A DNA stretch of 60,000 bases from Owenia fusiformis. Its lineage: Eukaryota > Annelida > Polychaeta > Sabellida > Oweniidae. The stretch lies in assembly GCA_903813345.2 (NCBI GenBank), contig CAIIXF020000004.1, positions 13,664,196-13,724,195 of the forward strand, in the 5' to 3' direction. A model generated the notes under the pieces. The model ran no database searches. It had not been told where the DNA came from and saw only the letters and a program-made list of their open reading frames with translations. Shown in pieces: positions 1 through 11,837 of the stretch. Within the stretch, counting starts at the first letter, position 1. Every line of letters starts with the position of its first letter. The position numbers and the translations under genes were made by a program.

Positions 1-734
1 GAAGGTGCCAACTTCACCAGTGTTTCATGTAATTGGCCCATCTGTCGTGTCAAGTCAAACTTCATATCTTCTTGGCCTTGTCGAATCTCAAGCTTCATTC
101 CTTCTTGAGTCTGTCTCAAATTTTCTTCTTGATGGTGAAGCTGCTGTCTTGTCTGAAAGGTCTGGGATACCAATTCATCTTTGATACCCAAAACGTCCTG
201 CTTTAAAGACTCCACATCTTGTTCCACTTTGATGAGTTCAAGCTTGCTCTTCTTTTGAGCATATTCACTTGATGTGGGCTTCCTGGATACTCCCCGATCA
301 CTTTTGATCTCTGTGGAAGTAACAGGCAAGGGCTGGTCCTGTCTGCCTAGTATTCCAGGAGTACGAAATTTGGAGGGAGTAAACTCACTCTGCATCCTGG
401 ACTGCATCCTTGACTCTGACCAATACCCAGTACTGTCTTGGGCCCCTCTCGGCCATGGTCTCTGTTCAGGAACTTGCAAACATCTCTCTGCGCCACCCAT
501 GGCACCATACTTTTCTGGATCCAGAACCGAGTCCCTTGGCTCCAAAGGAAGAGTATCTTGGGTCTCCAGCTCCAGGTTTCTGGGGCCACCTTTAAAAACC
601 ACTGTGTCGTCTGGCTCCGGTGTCCTCCTGAGTGTCCTCCCCTTTGGGATACCCATTGGATCATCAATTGAGCCGCCGTGGTCAGAAGTTCTTGGACTTC
701 TCCCTGCCTCTGACATCTCCATGCTTCTCTCCAT
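1..734 (-). CDS. Gag-like ORF of an LTR retrotransposon, cut by the window edge
   Basis: One open frame starts at the ATG at 734-732 and stays open to base 1, about 244 codons, so its end lies outside the window. The N-terminal half is polar and rich in Pro, Arg, Glu and Ser. The last 80 or so residues are rich in Gln, Glu, Lys and Leu with heptad-like spacing, so a coiled coil is likely. It begins just downstream of a tRNA-type primer binding site and a TG...CA-bounded LTR-like block, the position of gag. I see no zinc knuckle, protease or reverse transcriptase; those would lie beyond the edge. The gag reading rests on position and composition, not on a recognised domain. A coiled-coil host gene is the alternative. 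Confidence 0.5.
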   Translation of the reverse strand, partial: MERSMEMSEAGRSPRTSDHGGSIDDPMGIPKGRTLRRTPEPDDTVVFKGGPRNLELETQDTLPLEPRDSVLDPEKYGAMGGAERCLQVPEQRPWPRGAQDSTGYWSESRMQSRMQSEFTPSKFRTPGILGRQDQPLPVTSTEIKSDRGVSRKPTSSEYAQKKSKLELIKVEQDVESLKQDVLGIKDELVSQTFQTRQQLHHQEENLRQTQEGMKLEIRQGQEDMKFDLTRQMGQLHETLVKLAP

Positions 735-752
735 CTCTAGGAACAGTGAAAA

Positions 753-770
753 ATCCCACCGCTGCCACCA
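753..770 (-). other. Primer binding site, complementary to tRNA-Leu 3' end
   Basis: Read on the - strand these 18 bases, TGGTGGCAGCGGTGGGAT, complement the CCA end and acceptor/T-arm of a leucine tRNA (I recall the animal Leu-AAG type ending CCACCGCTGCCA). The site lies one base inside the inner LTR end (GACA at 775-772), where a minus-strand primer site belongs. The tRNA identity is from memory. Confidence 0.55.
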
Positions 771-1071
771 ATGTCGCGCGCCAGACTCCCGCCGAGTACC
801 CGTACTCCCTTGGAGAAGGTCTGGTGGCGATGATAAGGGATTCGGAGGTGTTTATCACGGGCGCCGAGCTGGTTTTGGTGCTTCAGCTGTCACTGAGCTA
901 GGAGATGGAAAACACAATGTAAAAAACAATCAATTTCAAAATGTCCTCAAATGCCTAATGGCCAGTAATACAAATAATGTCTCTATATAACAAAAACTCT
1001 GGCTCTGAGTTGTCTGTCTCTATGCTACTCTGCCATACTCTGCTCTTTGCTCTGCTTGTCTGCTCTGCTCT

Positions 1072-1278
1072 CTGCTATGCTCTGCTCTCTGCAATACTCT
1101 GCTTGTCTACTCTGCTCTATGGTATATTCGGCTCTGCTCTCTGCTATGCTCTGCTCTCTGCAATACTCTGCTTGTCTACTCTGCTCTCTGGTATACTCGG
1201 CTCTGCTCTCTGCTATGCTCTGCTCTCTGCAATACTCTGCTTGTCTACTCTGCTCTGCTCTGCTTGAAAAGAGCTCTC
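1072..1278. repeat. 69-bp tandem repeat, three copies
   Basis: Pyrimidine-rich units built from CTCTG words restart at 1072, 1141 and 1210 with only a few substitutions. They create long shadow ORFs in several frames with Leu/Cys/Ser or Glu/Gln/Arg repetition; none looks like a protein. The tract is inside the putative LTR. Confidence 0.85.
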
Positions 1279-1659
1279 CCTCTTGAGCTATCTCGTCTTT
1301 GGGAAGGAGCCCTGGTTCCGGAAGTAACCTCTGCTTCGGGAGTCGCCTTGTCACGGGAGTAACCACCCTTAAACTCTCCTCAAAAGAGTGCTTTCACTCT
1401 TTGAGCTACACTGTCTCTTGGAAGGGGTTTAGGCTCCGAGAGTAACCTCTGCTCTTGGAGTCACCACTTCTCAGGATATACCTCTCTACAACCTCTGCTC
1501 AATTCACTCTTGAGCTACACAGTCTCTTGGAAGGGGTCCAGGCTCCGGGAGTATCCTCTGCTCTTGGAGTCGTCACTTCTCAGGAGAAACCTCTGCTCTC
1601 GAACGAGATCCACACACTGGAAATACCTCAGCTCCGGGAATCACCTCGTCTCAGGAGTA

Positions 1660-1767
1660 ACCTCTACTCAAAGAGTGCTCTCACTCAATGAGCTACACTG
1701 TCTCCAAAAAGTAACCTCTACTCAAAGAGTGCTCTCACTCAATGAGCTACACTGTCTCCAAAGAGTA
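1660..1767. repeat. 54-bp tandem repeat, two copies, in a degenerate repeat field
   Basis: Two near-identical units start near 1660 and 1714 (core ACTCAAAGAGTGCTCTCACT). They sit in a wider field (about 1380-1810) of looser repeats sharing the words GAGCTACACTGTCTC and AACCTCTGCTC. Inside the putative LTR. Confidence 0.75.
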
Positions 1768-3672
1768 ACCTCTGCTCTCGGAGTCACTGCTTCGCAGGAG
1801 CAACCTCACTACAACCTCTGTAGAGAATAACAACTCTAGAATGTCAATCAAAGGATGAGATTAGACAGAGCTGTTACCTCTCGCCCTTGGAGCACCTCAG
1901 TTCCAGTAATGTAACTCTGGCTCCGATGAGAGTAAACCTTCCTCAACATACAACCCTGGGTGAGAGTCAGATCGCCTCGTCAAAGTATTAATAACTAGGA
2001 GGGGTAATGACTGGGAGCCGTCAATACTTACGAGCAGAATGACTCACGAATATCGATCAAAGAAATGAGATTAGACAGAGCCAAATCTACTCAGAGAATC
2101 TAGAGCTCAAAATGACGTCACTTCCTTCAAAAACAAAGATGGCCGACCGCCGGGAATTGTGGGAACAAGAAAGCAAGATGGCGGACAGCTAATTACCCAT
2201 TTTATGCCAACCTCAATCAAGAAAATGGCTAACTCACCAAAACACTGGCTGTTGTCTTGTATTTTCTTCAATAGTCGCACCAAATACAATCTGCATCTAA
2301 CGATTACTGCAACTAATCCAATATATCCAAAATAATGCTCTAATAAGTCCACAGATTAAATAAAACACGCTTGCACATAAATAAATCCAAACTGACGAGG
2401 TCTTGTATCTTCAAGATCTTGGTTGACTCTGATTCACGTGGTTAATTGCAAACAATAAAATCCAGACACCTCAAGTTGCATCATGGGAAAACTACAACTT
2501 AAGTTGGAGGGAAATTCAAATAAAAGAATCTGATTGGCTGATCACCGGTTGCTGGGTACTTAATTATTCTAATTTATTCCACTACAGTCTGCTGATCAGT
2601 AAACATCCCAGTGCCTACGTGACATTCTGCATGTACACATTTGAGCCATTAAACTCTCTGAAAGAGTCGACTGACTCCACATATAAAAGTTCAAAATAAA
2701 ACAAAAATGAAACTCACAATTTTGTCACAATATAGTAGGGCAAAATCCAGAAAAAGTAGATCAAAAATACTCCAATGGAGTATAAAATTGTCACCAGGAT
2801 TCCGGAATGAGACGAATGTTAACTCGTGAAATCTCGGTAGATAAAATAGGTCAGAAAATCCGGATTAATCCAAACAAGGTTCGGGAATTTCCGTCATAAG
2901 AAGTAGGTCAAAAATACTCCAATGGAGTATAAAATTGTCACCAGGATTCCGAAATACGACAAATCGAATCGGCAAACTTCGGTACAATAATGAAGTGCAT
3001 AATAACCGAAATGATCCGAACAACGTTCGGATAAAATCGTGAAACAGGTGTCAGGGGCTTCCCCTCATCTTTCCATACATGGTTCTAAAAGCCTTATATG
3101 GATCTATCACGTGACATTCAAAATGACGATCCTATATGGTTCTATGGGCCTTATATGGATCTTTCGAACACGTGACCTAATACCAAATCAAAATCAAAAT
3201 TTTACCTTGACCATTGGATGGTATTTCATAGAAAATATCAAAGAAAACATATCCTCGTGATCCTAAATCACTTAAATTCGATCATTTTATCTTCACCCCT
3301 TGATGAAATTTTTTGAAAGAAGTTATGAAAACACATCATTATGTAAGGGTTTTCACCTAAATTAGCTCGTTTTATCTTGACCCTTCAATTGAATTTCATT
3401 GAAAAATGTTTCATGAAAAATATCATCATGTTATGATTTGTATTTAAATAAGACCGTTTCATCTAAATACTTGCTGGATAGTATTTCATAAAAATGCACT
3501 TTAAAAATATTTCAGGATTTGCCTTAATTTATCAATGTAATGTAAGTATTAGATTGACTCTCAAATAGGGTTCTATTTTAACTTTTTTATTGAAATTAAT
3601 ACTAGGCAGGACTCACTCTCTAAATAGCTAATAAAAATTCAACCCTTGGATGTGATTTCGTTGAAAAAAAAA

Positions 3673-3787
3673 TATGACAAGTCCAGAATCAAATGATTTG
3701 TCCAGAACCTCTTAAGATCCTGTTTTATTATCTAAAACAGGATCTTATAAAGTTCTGGACAAATTATTTGATTCTGGACTTGACATA
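3673..3787. mobile_element. Small hairpin MITE nested in the foldback element
   Basis: Arms of about 55 bp (TATGACAAGTCCAGAATCAA at the left end) pair nearly perfectly with the right arm ending at 3787, leaving a loop of a few bases. No coding capacity. Confidence 0.75.
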
Positions 3788-3811
3788 TTTTCTTTTTAAC
3801 GAAACCCCACC

Positions 3812-3963
3812 TAATGCCTGGGTCACATTTGCTCCGATTCATCGGTCGGCGCCCGGCCGATTGAGTATACTGGTCAAAAATGTACTAGTATACAAATTTG
3901 AACAAAATACTCAATAGAGCGGGTGCCGGCCGATGAATCGGAGCAAATGTGACCGGGGCATTA
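3812..3963. mobile_element. MITE family A, copy 1
   Basis: A palindromic, GC-rich unit of 152 bp that starts TAATGCCTGGGTCACATTTG and ends with the inverse, reaching GGCATTA. The arms carry CGGCGCCCGGCCGATTGAGT or diverged forms; the centre is AT-rich. Related units lie at 30996-31260, 33713-34111, 35415-35707 and 41194-41320. Confidence 0.8.
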
Positions 3964-4530
3964 GGGTTGATATTTTATTGAAAGCTGCTGTTTGCCCCTA
4001 AACGCAATCTTGGGTTGTTATGGGGGTGAACTTTATCATTTTGAGCTTAATGAAAGATTATAGAATGATGAATAAATGGGGCAAATCTTGCGTATAAATA
4101 CTTACGATCAATGTGTCATTTCAAAGATTGTTCATAGAATTGCTTCGATTGGTGACGACGATATGACTTTGGAAAGGTTTCTAAATTAAGAACGTGGCGT
4201 CACTTCCGAATCATAGCATCCAACATAAGTAGCGTTTAATTACTATTTTTTATTTGATTTGTATTGGGTCACGTTGTGTCCATGTGATAGATCCATATAA
4301 GGCTCATATGGAAATGTCATTTTGAATGTCACGTGATAGTTAATAGATTAATATATTAATCCGGATTTTCTGACCTATTTTATCTACCCAGATTTAACGA
4401 GTCAACATTCGTGTCATTCCGAATTCCTGGTGACAATTTTATACTCCAGTTGGAGTATTTTTGACCTCCCTTTTCTTGATTTTGCCCTTTCTTATTATGT
4501 TGACAACGAGCAAATCGAAAATTCGCCATA

Positions 4531-4600
4531 AACGGGTCTCGATCGACTAACCTAGCCCGTTGAAGCTAAGCACGTTAACCATTAGGCCAAAAATGCTACC
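4531..4600 (-). repeat. tRNA-derived SINE-like fragment
   Basis: On the - strand the sequence carries an A-box-like TGGCCTAATGGTTA and, about 30 bases on, a degenerate B-box-like GGTTAGTCGATCGAGACCC. This is pol III promoter spacing without a foldable full tRNA, so a SINE head or decayed tRNA pseudogene is more likely than a working tRNA. Confidence 0.4.
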
Positions 4601-4896
4601 TATATGAAGAACAAAAGTGTTATATGCTTCTATGAAAGTTCATCTCTCTGGTAGTAATGTACTATTAACAAATTTGTTGATTTTCTTTCTTAGAGATATG
4701 TCTTTTTCTTTTTGACGTTTCGTAGGATGTCCATCCTACTTCTTCAGAAAGTAGATAATCATGATAAATAAAACCATGGGCTCTAGTTGAAAGCCCATGA
4801 TAAAACATAAAAGCATATATAAAGCCTATTGTTATCAAAACCCATAAATCCTAACCATATAAATTTAGTTTTATTGATGACCAAAAACAGATATCA
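4601..4896. other. No recognisable feature
   Basis: AT-rich sequence with no convincing ORF, splice-supported exon or repeat symmetry that I can see. Confidence 0.5.
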
Positions 4897-5095
4897 AGGG
4901 CGTAGCCAGCTTTCAGTCAGGGGGGAGGGGGTGCGATCGCCAAAAAGATTTCAGTTTTCAGTCAGGAGGGTACGATTATGGCCTAAACAGCATTTTAAAG
5001 CTCCTTTCTTCTTCTTTCTCAGGGTTTTATTTTTATTGTTATATGGGAGGGTGCAATCACACCCATCGCAACCCCCCCCCCTCCTGGCTACGCCT
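4897..5095. mobile_element. Short TIR element ending GGGCGTAGCCAG
   Basis: The left end GGGCGTAGCCAGC is mirrored by CTGGCTACGCC on the right about 200 bp later, with internal G-rich and C-rich tracts. The same terminal word occurs at 6616 and 7446 without an obvious partner. A non-autonomous DNA transposon, superfamily not assigned. Confidence 0.6.
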
Positions 5096-5800
5096 ATGGA
5101 TATTTTGGCTATGTAAATAGCTATATATTATAACGTTCACGTTTACCCCGCCCCCTAATAATTTTTGCGCCCCCTCTAAATACCAGACCCGTCAGGCGTT
5201 GAGGCCTGACGAGTGACTCCCAAGCTGTGCGACTTCTGGCAACCGCTACACCTATATTCCCGGGAAAAACGCTTTTTCCTTTGAAAAATTGTCAAATATG
5301 ATCGTGTGTGGGCAAACACGGAGGAGGAGGAGAGGGGTGCGTGCATTGCGTGCGATCCCTCAACAGTTGTATACCTTATTTTTGTATGAATTTCTTCCGA
5401 ATAGTTATGATAGAGGGGTTCTGATATTTATTTCTGTTTTCAAATGAAATAATTTCACCCTTGCCCGACTGACTTGTAGATAATGCACGAATCAAATAGC
5501 ATGGAGATCAGATAATCAGATTGATTCGTAATTTCGCAATCAGATGAATTAACTTATTGTTTTCTCTGATTAAAAGGCGGTTTGAAGCTACTTTTACAGG
5601 ATTTGTAAATTCGCAATCAGACTGGCTTATTTTAAAATTTAGTCAGTGCAAGAGGAGGGGACTATAATGTAGAAAATTGTTTTGATTTCGACACTAACTG
5701 GATAATTTATCACAATTGTTAAATACGCAAACAGAGACGGCTTAAAAATGAGAATAGAGGCAAAAAACTCTATTCATAAAATGTAATTAAAACCTGGGAA

Positions 5801-6442
5801 TTAAAAGCAATTTTAGACTGTTAGATAATCTATTCTGTAATCAAGGTGATGTTGGTACACTTCCGCCGTTAGAAAAACAAAGACTAAGACAAAGCCTATA
5901 TAGCAATTAATCCTTTTGTAATCATTAAATGTTAGATTCTTTTTATTTTGTAGGACAATGTCCAGACTTCTGACCAAGATTAATTCATTTATGTTTGTAT
6001 TTAAAAAATAGTATTTCAATCAGACAGACGTTCTAATGAGTTAGAAAAATACATTTGTCCATTTCCTTTCAAGAAGTTTTCAAAGGCAGTCGATTTGTTT
6101 GAGTGTTTAGCATTGTTTTTCATAACTTGACGCTTCCATGAACAGAATGACTTTGAAATGAGTTTTTATAATATTAGCTTTCTATATGAACGTTGTAGTT
6201 ATGTGATGTAACATCGCCCCCCCCCCCAAAAAATAAAAAAAATACGGGTATACAAATTTTGGTCGGAATGCTTGCAATTAAAAGCATTATTAACTTGCAA
6301 TTAAAAGCAATTTTAGACTGTTAGATAATCTCTTATATAATCTAGATGATGTTGGTACACTTCCGCATTTCAGAAAACAAAGACTAAGGCAAAGAGAACT
6401 AACCAATTAATCCTTTTGTTATCATTAAATGTTAGATTCTTA
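5801..6442. repeat. Direct repeat of about 145 bp, 500 bp apart
   Basis: Bases 5801-5945 recur at 6301-6442 (both start TTAAAAGCAATTTTAGACTG and include GATGTTGGTACACTTCCGC). The copies differ by scattered substitutions and small indels. The spacer contains a poly-C tract. Either a segmental duplication or the ends of a deleted element. Confidence 0.7.
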
Positions 6443-6609
6443 TTTTTGTTTGGACAATATTAAGACTTCTGTCTCCGATTATTATGCAGGTATGTGTATA
6501 AAATCATGTGAACAACATTATCGTGGAAATTCCCATATTCATTCTCATAATGTCTTACAACTATTTCCCAAATGACATAATCCTAAACAACATGTGAACA
6601 TAATATTGC

Positions 6610-7440
6610 AGTTCAGGGGCGTAGCCAACTTTCAGACGGGGGGGGGGGGTGCGATCGCCAAATAACAATAACGGTTTCAGTCGGGGGGAGGGTGTTGCGA
6701 TCGTGGCAAAAGCAAGCCAAAAGATGCAACTTGCTTCAAAACTGAGCTAGTAGCTTCTATCTCTTCTTCTATTTCATGGTTCTATTTTATTGGTTATGCA
6801 TGGTTATTATTAATTTGCTTATAAATTTTAGATTTTAAAAGAAAACCCTGCCATTTTAAAGTGGTAGCCATCTCGAATTTTTTTCTTTGCTTAAAACTAT
6901 TTACCAATACACATCTTTCCACCAAATATGAAGAAATTTCATGCACTAGTATTTGAATTGTCCAATGGATGGACTGGGGGCTCACTATATCCCTGCCAAA
7001 CCTTGTTTATTTCAAATACGCAAATTCGTGTAAACTTTGTCGATTTGTTGAATTTTCCTGCAGAAATTACCGCATCCCCTCCGTTCATTCTGTCCGATCA
7101 TCGGGCGTGGAAACGGCTCTGATAAATCAGGATATAGTCTCAGCAGCAATCCCAGTATTGAACTGCCAGTGAAACATTCTAAAATCCTTTGGGAACGAAC
7201 CTTATGGGTGGGAGGGGGAGAAAGCATAGATACAAACTGAACATACTAAGTGGTTTTTGTATTGTTTCATTAATAAATTCCTAAATTCCTGTATTTTTAA
7301 TTTGCCCCTTATGTTATTAAGTTAACAAAGACATACATTTGTATTTATATCAATATCAAGGAAATATAAATAAATTGAAATTGAAAAAAATGAAATTCAT
7401 ATTTTATTTGAAGACCAAAACTTTGGCTTAACCTTCTAAC
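6610..7440. other. Repeat debris, no gene seen
   Basis: It begins with a one-ended copy of the GGGGCGTAGCCA terminus at 6616 followed by a G tract. The stretch near 7260-7400 is AT-rich and ends in iterated AAATTGAAATTGAAA, a tail style common in non-LTR retrotransposons. No reverse transcriptase motif was found in any frame, so this is only a possible 3' remnant. Confidence 0.35.
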
Positions 7441-8180
7441 ACAGTGGCGTAGCCAGGATTTGGTGACCAGGGGTTCTATTTTTATGTTATTCACAAATCT
7501 CCCACTCCCCCTTCATTAGGGTTCCTCAAATTAAAATATTTTTGTGCAGTTTGTACAATTACACTCTCTCCAAAGGTTTGACAATCCTAACTAACCCATT
7601 GGATTATGTGTTAAAGCACCTTTAAGTTTGAATTCTTATTTGCATAATTATATTTAGAAAAAAACTATTTTGGGGGTGAAAATATAAATCACTTTAATAA
7701 CTTCATTAAGTTTAGTAGACAATTGGATTTGAATTTTATTTAACAAAAAATGATGTCTTAATTTACGTTAAGCAAAGTCTGAAAGTAATAAACTTTATCA
7801 AGAAACCTCTCCCATTGATATAGCAGGACGTAAAAATGATTTTCAAAAATGACCGTGTAGCTTTGTAACTTTAATGTTCACAAGTAAAATAAACAGACAG
7901 CGTGCAAAAAAGTCAGACAACTTAATTTTCGGCATCAAAATATTTCTCGGTGAATCTTTTACTGAATATATATCTTGCAATCTGATTTGCCCCGGATCCA
8001 CCATTATTTTGGGAAGACTCTGGAGCATGATTTGTTACCAAGGAATATCAACTATTTCGCACAATTTATTCTTTAACTTAAGCTTCTAGGACAAAATAAA
8101 TCACCTCATGCAATGGCGTATCATTATTTTGAATATTGTTGAAAGCCAGTTCGGATCAAATGCAAGGTTATTGAAAATGG
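7441..8180. other. No recognisable gene
   Basis: Apart from a GTGGCGTAGCCAGG word at 7446, matching the termini at 4897 and 6616, I see only AT-rich sequence with short uninformative ORFs. Confidence 0.4.
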
Positions 8181-8190
8181 CGAAGACATG

Positions 8191-9035
8191 CGTGTAAATG
8201 TTGTAAAAATCGTTCCGAAAGATAATTTCTTCTATATGATAACTTTTCACAACGTTTACACAAGGGCTTTTTAAACTATCCGGGATAGTCGTATTACTGA
8301 TGTAAACATCTGCTATTCAAATGAATGGGTCTCGGTTATGTTTTGTTTTAAAAAAGTTAAAAATATTTTTTTGGACGTCCCCGGGGCTGGTAAGTCCCCC
8401 GGAGCAGATCAACTGAAATTGATAATAAAAACGGTTTGATGTATATAAATCATCTATAAACACAAGCGACTGTTCGAATATGAAACGTATTTTGTTAAGT
8501 TCAGACAGCTTGATAACAAATTAGGCCTCCATTATTTGATTATTAATACCATATGATTTTTCAATGTTTTTATTACAATGTAATTTATTCGCTAAACATA
8601 TCATGACATTAACATGATCCGCCAACGTTTGATATTCGTGAAAATGGAGAGCAAATAAACTGGAACGATAACAATTTGAATTTTATACAATCTCTAAGAT
8701 GAGTGGAGTGTATCTGAAAAAACAAAACTATTTTTTGCAATGATTGATTTTTCTTTGAAAAAGTGATGGGTAATAAATACTCGTTTGGACAAATGCTTGT
8801 GTTTATAAATGATATACGAGCTTTTAAATAATTCACTTCACAACGTTTTTATTATTTAACGCAATTGGTTTGCGGGACTTGCAAGCCCCAAGGACGTTCC
8901 AAGAAATATTTTTAATTTTAATTGAAATAAAACAAAACAGAGATGTACACATTTGAAAGAACATGTGTTTCATCAATATTAGGACGATTCCAGATATTTA
9001 TTCGTGTAAATGTTGTAAAAATCGTTCCGAAAATT
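8191..9035. mobile_element. Foldback element with direct outer repeats
   Basis: Bases 8336-8398 (ending GGCTGGTAAGTCCC) recur inverted at 8874-8941 (starting GGGACTTGCAAGCCCC). Outside these arms a 30-bp word (TGTAAATGTTGTAAAAATCG) occurs in direct orientation at both 8191 and 9004. The interior is AT-rich with no coding signal. Boundaries are approximate. Confidence 0.55.
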
Positions 9036-9211
9036 CTTTCTGCATTGTTTTCAATAACAAAAACTTTCAATAACAAAATTCCTACTAAAGACTGATTCAG
9101 CCATTGCCCACGATGGGTTATTTTTGAAGAATCAACTTTTTAGTTAATTGTGCGAAATACTTTAAAGATCTTAGTTTATTGCATCTTAGTTTATGATGAA
9201 TTATAGATGCA

Positions 9212-9281
9212 TTTGTAACGACCCTTGATAGCAAGTTGCTACAACAGCCCAGCTGGGTTCGATTCCCACTTGGGGCATCGA
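9212..9281 (+). repeat. tRNA-like B-box fragment
   Basis: GGGTTCGATTCCC near 9252 is an exact pol III B-box / T-loop core, followed by an acceptor-like tail. No clear D-arm or anticodon stem could be paired upstream, so a SINE fragment or tRNA pseudogene is likelier than a gene. Confidence 0.35.
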
Positions 9282-11140
9282 ATTTACCACACTTTTTTCA
9301 ATTTCTTTATCTGGCTTGTTGGACCTATGCTCGCTTTCGTTAGTTATTTCATGGGCTTTCAACGACTAATTGAAAGCCCATGGTTATTTATTCCCCTGGG
9401 GCGCCCTCGGCTCATTACACATTACAATGCACCCGTATGCCTTTATTTATGGATCTGTCATCAGGCTAGTCATAAAATAAAGCCGGAATTGTAGAAATGT
9501 TAATAATTAGAGTTATTTTAGATTTAAAAATACTTAAAATTGAAGGTGCGTATGAGGTAGAATTTTTTACTAAGCCGTGATGATAATGGTAACAGAATTA
9601 CATGTATGTCTTACACAATCGGTGATGTTTGCTCTTGGTGTCCCACAACATGTTGTCATCCCAGGAACTTTAGTCTACAGACCCGTAATCATCCATTCGT
9701 CTCAACTCAGCATAATTACAATTCTAAAAACACCTTCCGTCCGATTTCGATTTGGAATTCTTAAATTTTGGAATCGTTCACTTTCAGCATCACAGTAGTC
9801 ACAATGAAATGAACAAGACACTCTCATATAGTCTGTGATATGTAACTTAAGTTTCTACATATCTACTGATGTAGCATATACATCAAATAGACGAGGTTTA
9901 TTGAATCTAAATCTAAAATATATTTTCTTTTTCTTTCGAGAATTAGAACAAACAAAGTTGCACTCACGTTAGTTGACCTTTCACTTCCGGGTAGATACAG
10001 GGTGAGTCAATGAACCTGTCATTGCTTATTTATATTCTAACGGCTCTCGTGACAATTAACACCGCTTTTCTTAAATTAAATAGTTTTAGATTGAGAAAAT
10101 TGTTCAAATTGATACTGTTTAAATTGCAAAATAAACAAGTACTTTGACAGGGATTTGTTTGTTTTGTATAAAACGGCACAATTTTGGTTTCTCACTCTGT
10201 ATATTCAAGAGGTCAATATGTCATGTTCAATTGTTCTAAAAATACAACATCAAACATCACAAAAGTAAATATTTTTCCAAATAAGAATATAATCTTCAGC
10301 TGTGAATACATCCAAGTCTACATTCTTCAGTTTTATTATGAGAAACATATGTTGAAAGTTATGACACCAAGTTTTACTTTAAATGACAAATCCGACGTCA
10401 AAACGGAATCAATATTTTTCACAAATTTTAAACATCATTTTCGAATAAAGTTTTATTATTCGTATTAACGTTTTATTTTAGCAAAAAATTGCTGCAATAT
10501 TTATTTATTTTTTAAATTTATTTCATGATAATATAACAATGGAATGTACAAAGCATGTGCACTCGACACCCTTAGTAATTGGGCGTATCAGTGCATATAT
10601 CAAAAATTATTGCACAGCAATCACAAAACATGTAATATATAACAGAATAACATACATTATCTAAAATGTTTAGATGCAATGCAGAAACGTTGAAGTCTTG
10701 ATAGAAATGTTTTAAACACAACATAAAAAATATATTGAAGATACCACGCGTGAAATTTGAGATTAATCTATAAAAAATGACAAATTGTTACAGTTTACAG
10801 CCAGAGAGGTACACGACCAAAATGGCCTAACATGAAAGCGAAACACGTCGTGGGGAATGCAGTCAATTTACTTTCCGGGATTTAAATGATAATATCTTGG
10901 TACATCCTCATTACATTTATTTCTCAAAATTGCATAAATTAAAACACAAGGATAAATACAACAAATTGTGAAAATTTAAGAAAAATTGAGAACGCACTTG
11001 TAAAACAAAAGCAAATTATGTTCCTAGTTCACGTAATCCGAGAACGTCTTTGAAGACGCCGTGAGCTTAAAAATGGCCATTTTTAAAAAGTGACTAACCT
11101 AACTTTGAGATTTACGGAAACTACTTTGTAATTAAGAAAT
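9282..11140. other. AT-rich region without a recognised gene
   Basis: Several short ORFs exist (for example near 9577-9798 and 10184-10468), but none shows a domain, splice support or codon pattern that I trust. The 10500-11140 part is AT-rich intergenic sequence. Confidence 0.4.
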
Positions 11141-11304
11141 ATAGACCAAAGTGCAGGGTTTCTAGTTTCGAATAACACCCCGCTGGTCTCGGCACAAACG
11201 TTTTCTGTACCCTGAACGACCGAAGGGAGTGAGGGGTTCGAAAGCTTTTGTGCCGAGACCAGCGGGGTGTTATTCGAAACTAGTAACCCTGCTCTGAGGT
11301 CTAT
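11141..11304. mobile_element. MITE family B, copy 1
   Basis: Inverted termini ATAGACC...GGTCTAT enclose arms containing CTAGTTTCGAATAACACCCC and its inverse. A second copy, with similar flanking bases on both sides, is at 49578-49727, so the full element may extend beyond the core hairpin. Confidence 0.75.
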
Positions 11305-11837
11305 ATTACGATTCGAACATGAAAACTCACCAAGTGTTTCGAATATTCATCATGGTCCACCATTACTACGACCCACCGTTATGACGTCACACATTACACG
11401 TATCATTAACTGGGTAATTGATCTCGAATATAACCCAGCTGAAGCATTGACTTTGTTTACAGTTTATAGAAGGCGTGAATACAGTCATGTTCGAATGATT
11501 ATTAATTCCCGATTTTTTCACATAAATTAAACCACATAAGGGAGTCAATATTCAGAAATTTCAGAAAAAATATCCAAAATTGTATGATCGTTACAGAATT
11601 TTTTGTCCAAAACAAGTTGATCGGCCGGCGCGACTTTTCTACTTACAATTCTTTTCAAGGTGTGATTTAATTTAATTAATCCTTTAGCTCTAGATAAAAT
11701 CTACCACCCAACTAAATATCATAAAGATATGCAAGAATATAAATGCGTACGAGCCGTTTAACTTTTTTCTTAAGAATGCCGTCATAAAATATAGTCCCAT
11801 GGAAGACCACAAACTTTTTTTTAATAATCACCGCTTT

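Larger units (their letters stand above)
772..2624 (-). mobile_element. Putative 5' LTR (about 1.85 kb)
   Basis: On the - strand the block starts TGTCACGT (2624 side) and ends GCGCGACA (772 side), giving TGTC...GACA termini, and it abuts the primer site and the gag-like ORF. It holds two tandem-repeat tracts. The partner LTR and the target duplication are outside the window, so the outer boundary is inferred from the termini only. Confidence 0.45.
2715..4510. mobile_element. Foldback element with long inverted arms
   Basis: The left arm (about 2720-2895, around TACTCCAATGGAGTATAAAA) recurs inverted at about 4345-4505. A second block at 3072-3200 (around CTTATATGGATCTATCACGT) recurs inverted at 4255-4335. 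Part of the left arm is also duplicated directly at 2894-2990. No transposase is visible, so this is a non-autonomous element. Two younger hairpins are nested in its loop. Exact ends and target duplication were not resolved. Confidence 0.7.

Noticed and set aside
1025-1366. Long ORFs with Leu/Cys/Ser or Glu/Gln/Arg repeats on both strands
   Set aside because: They are translations of a 69-bp tandem DNA repeat; every frame is open because the unit lacks stops.
9577-9798. Possible C-terminal tail of a non-LTR reverse transcriptase
   Set aside because: The FRFGILKFWN-like string is suggestive but there is no upstream RT motif in any frame.
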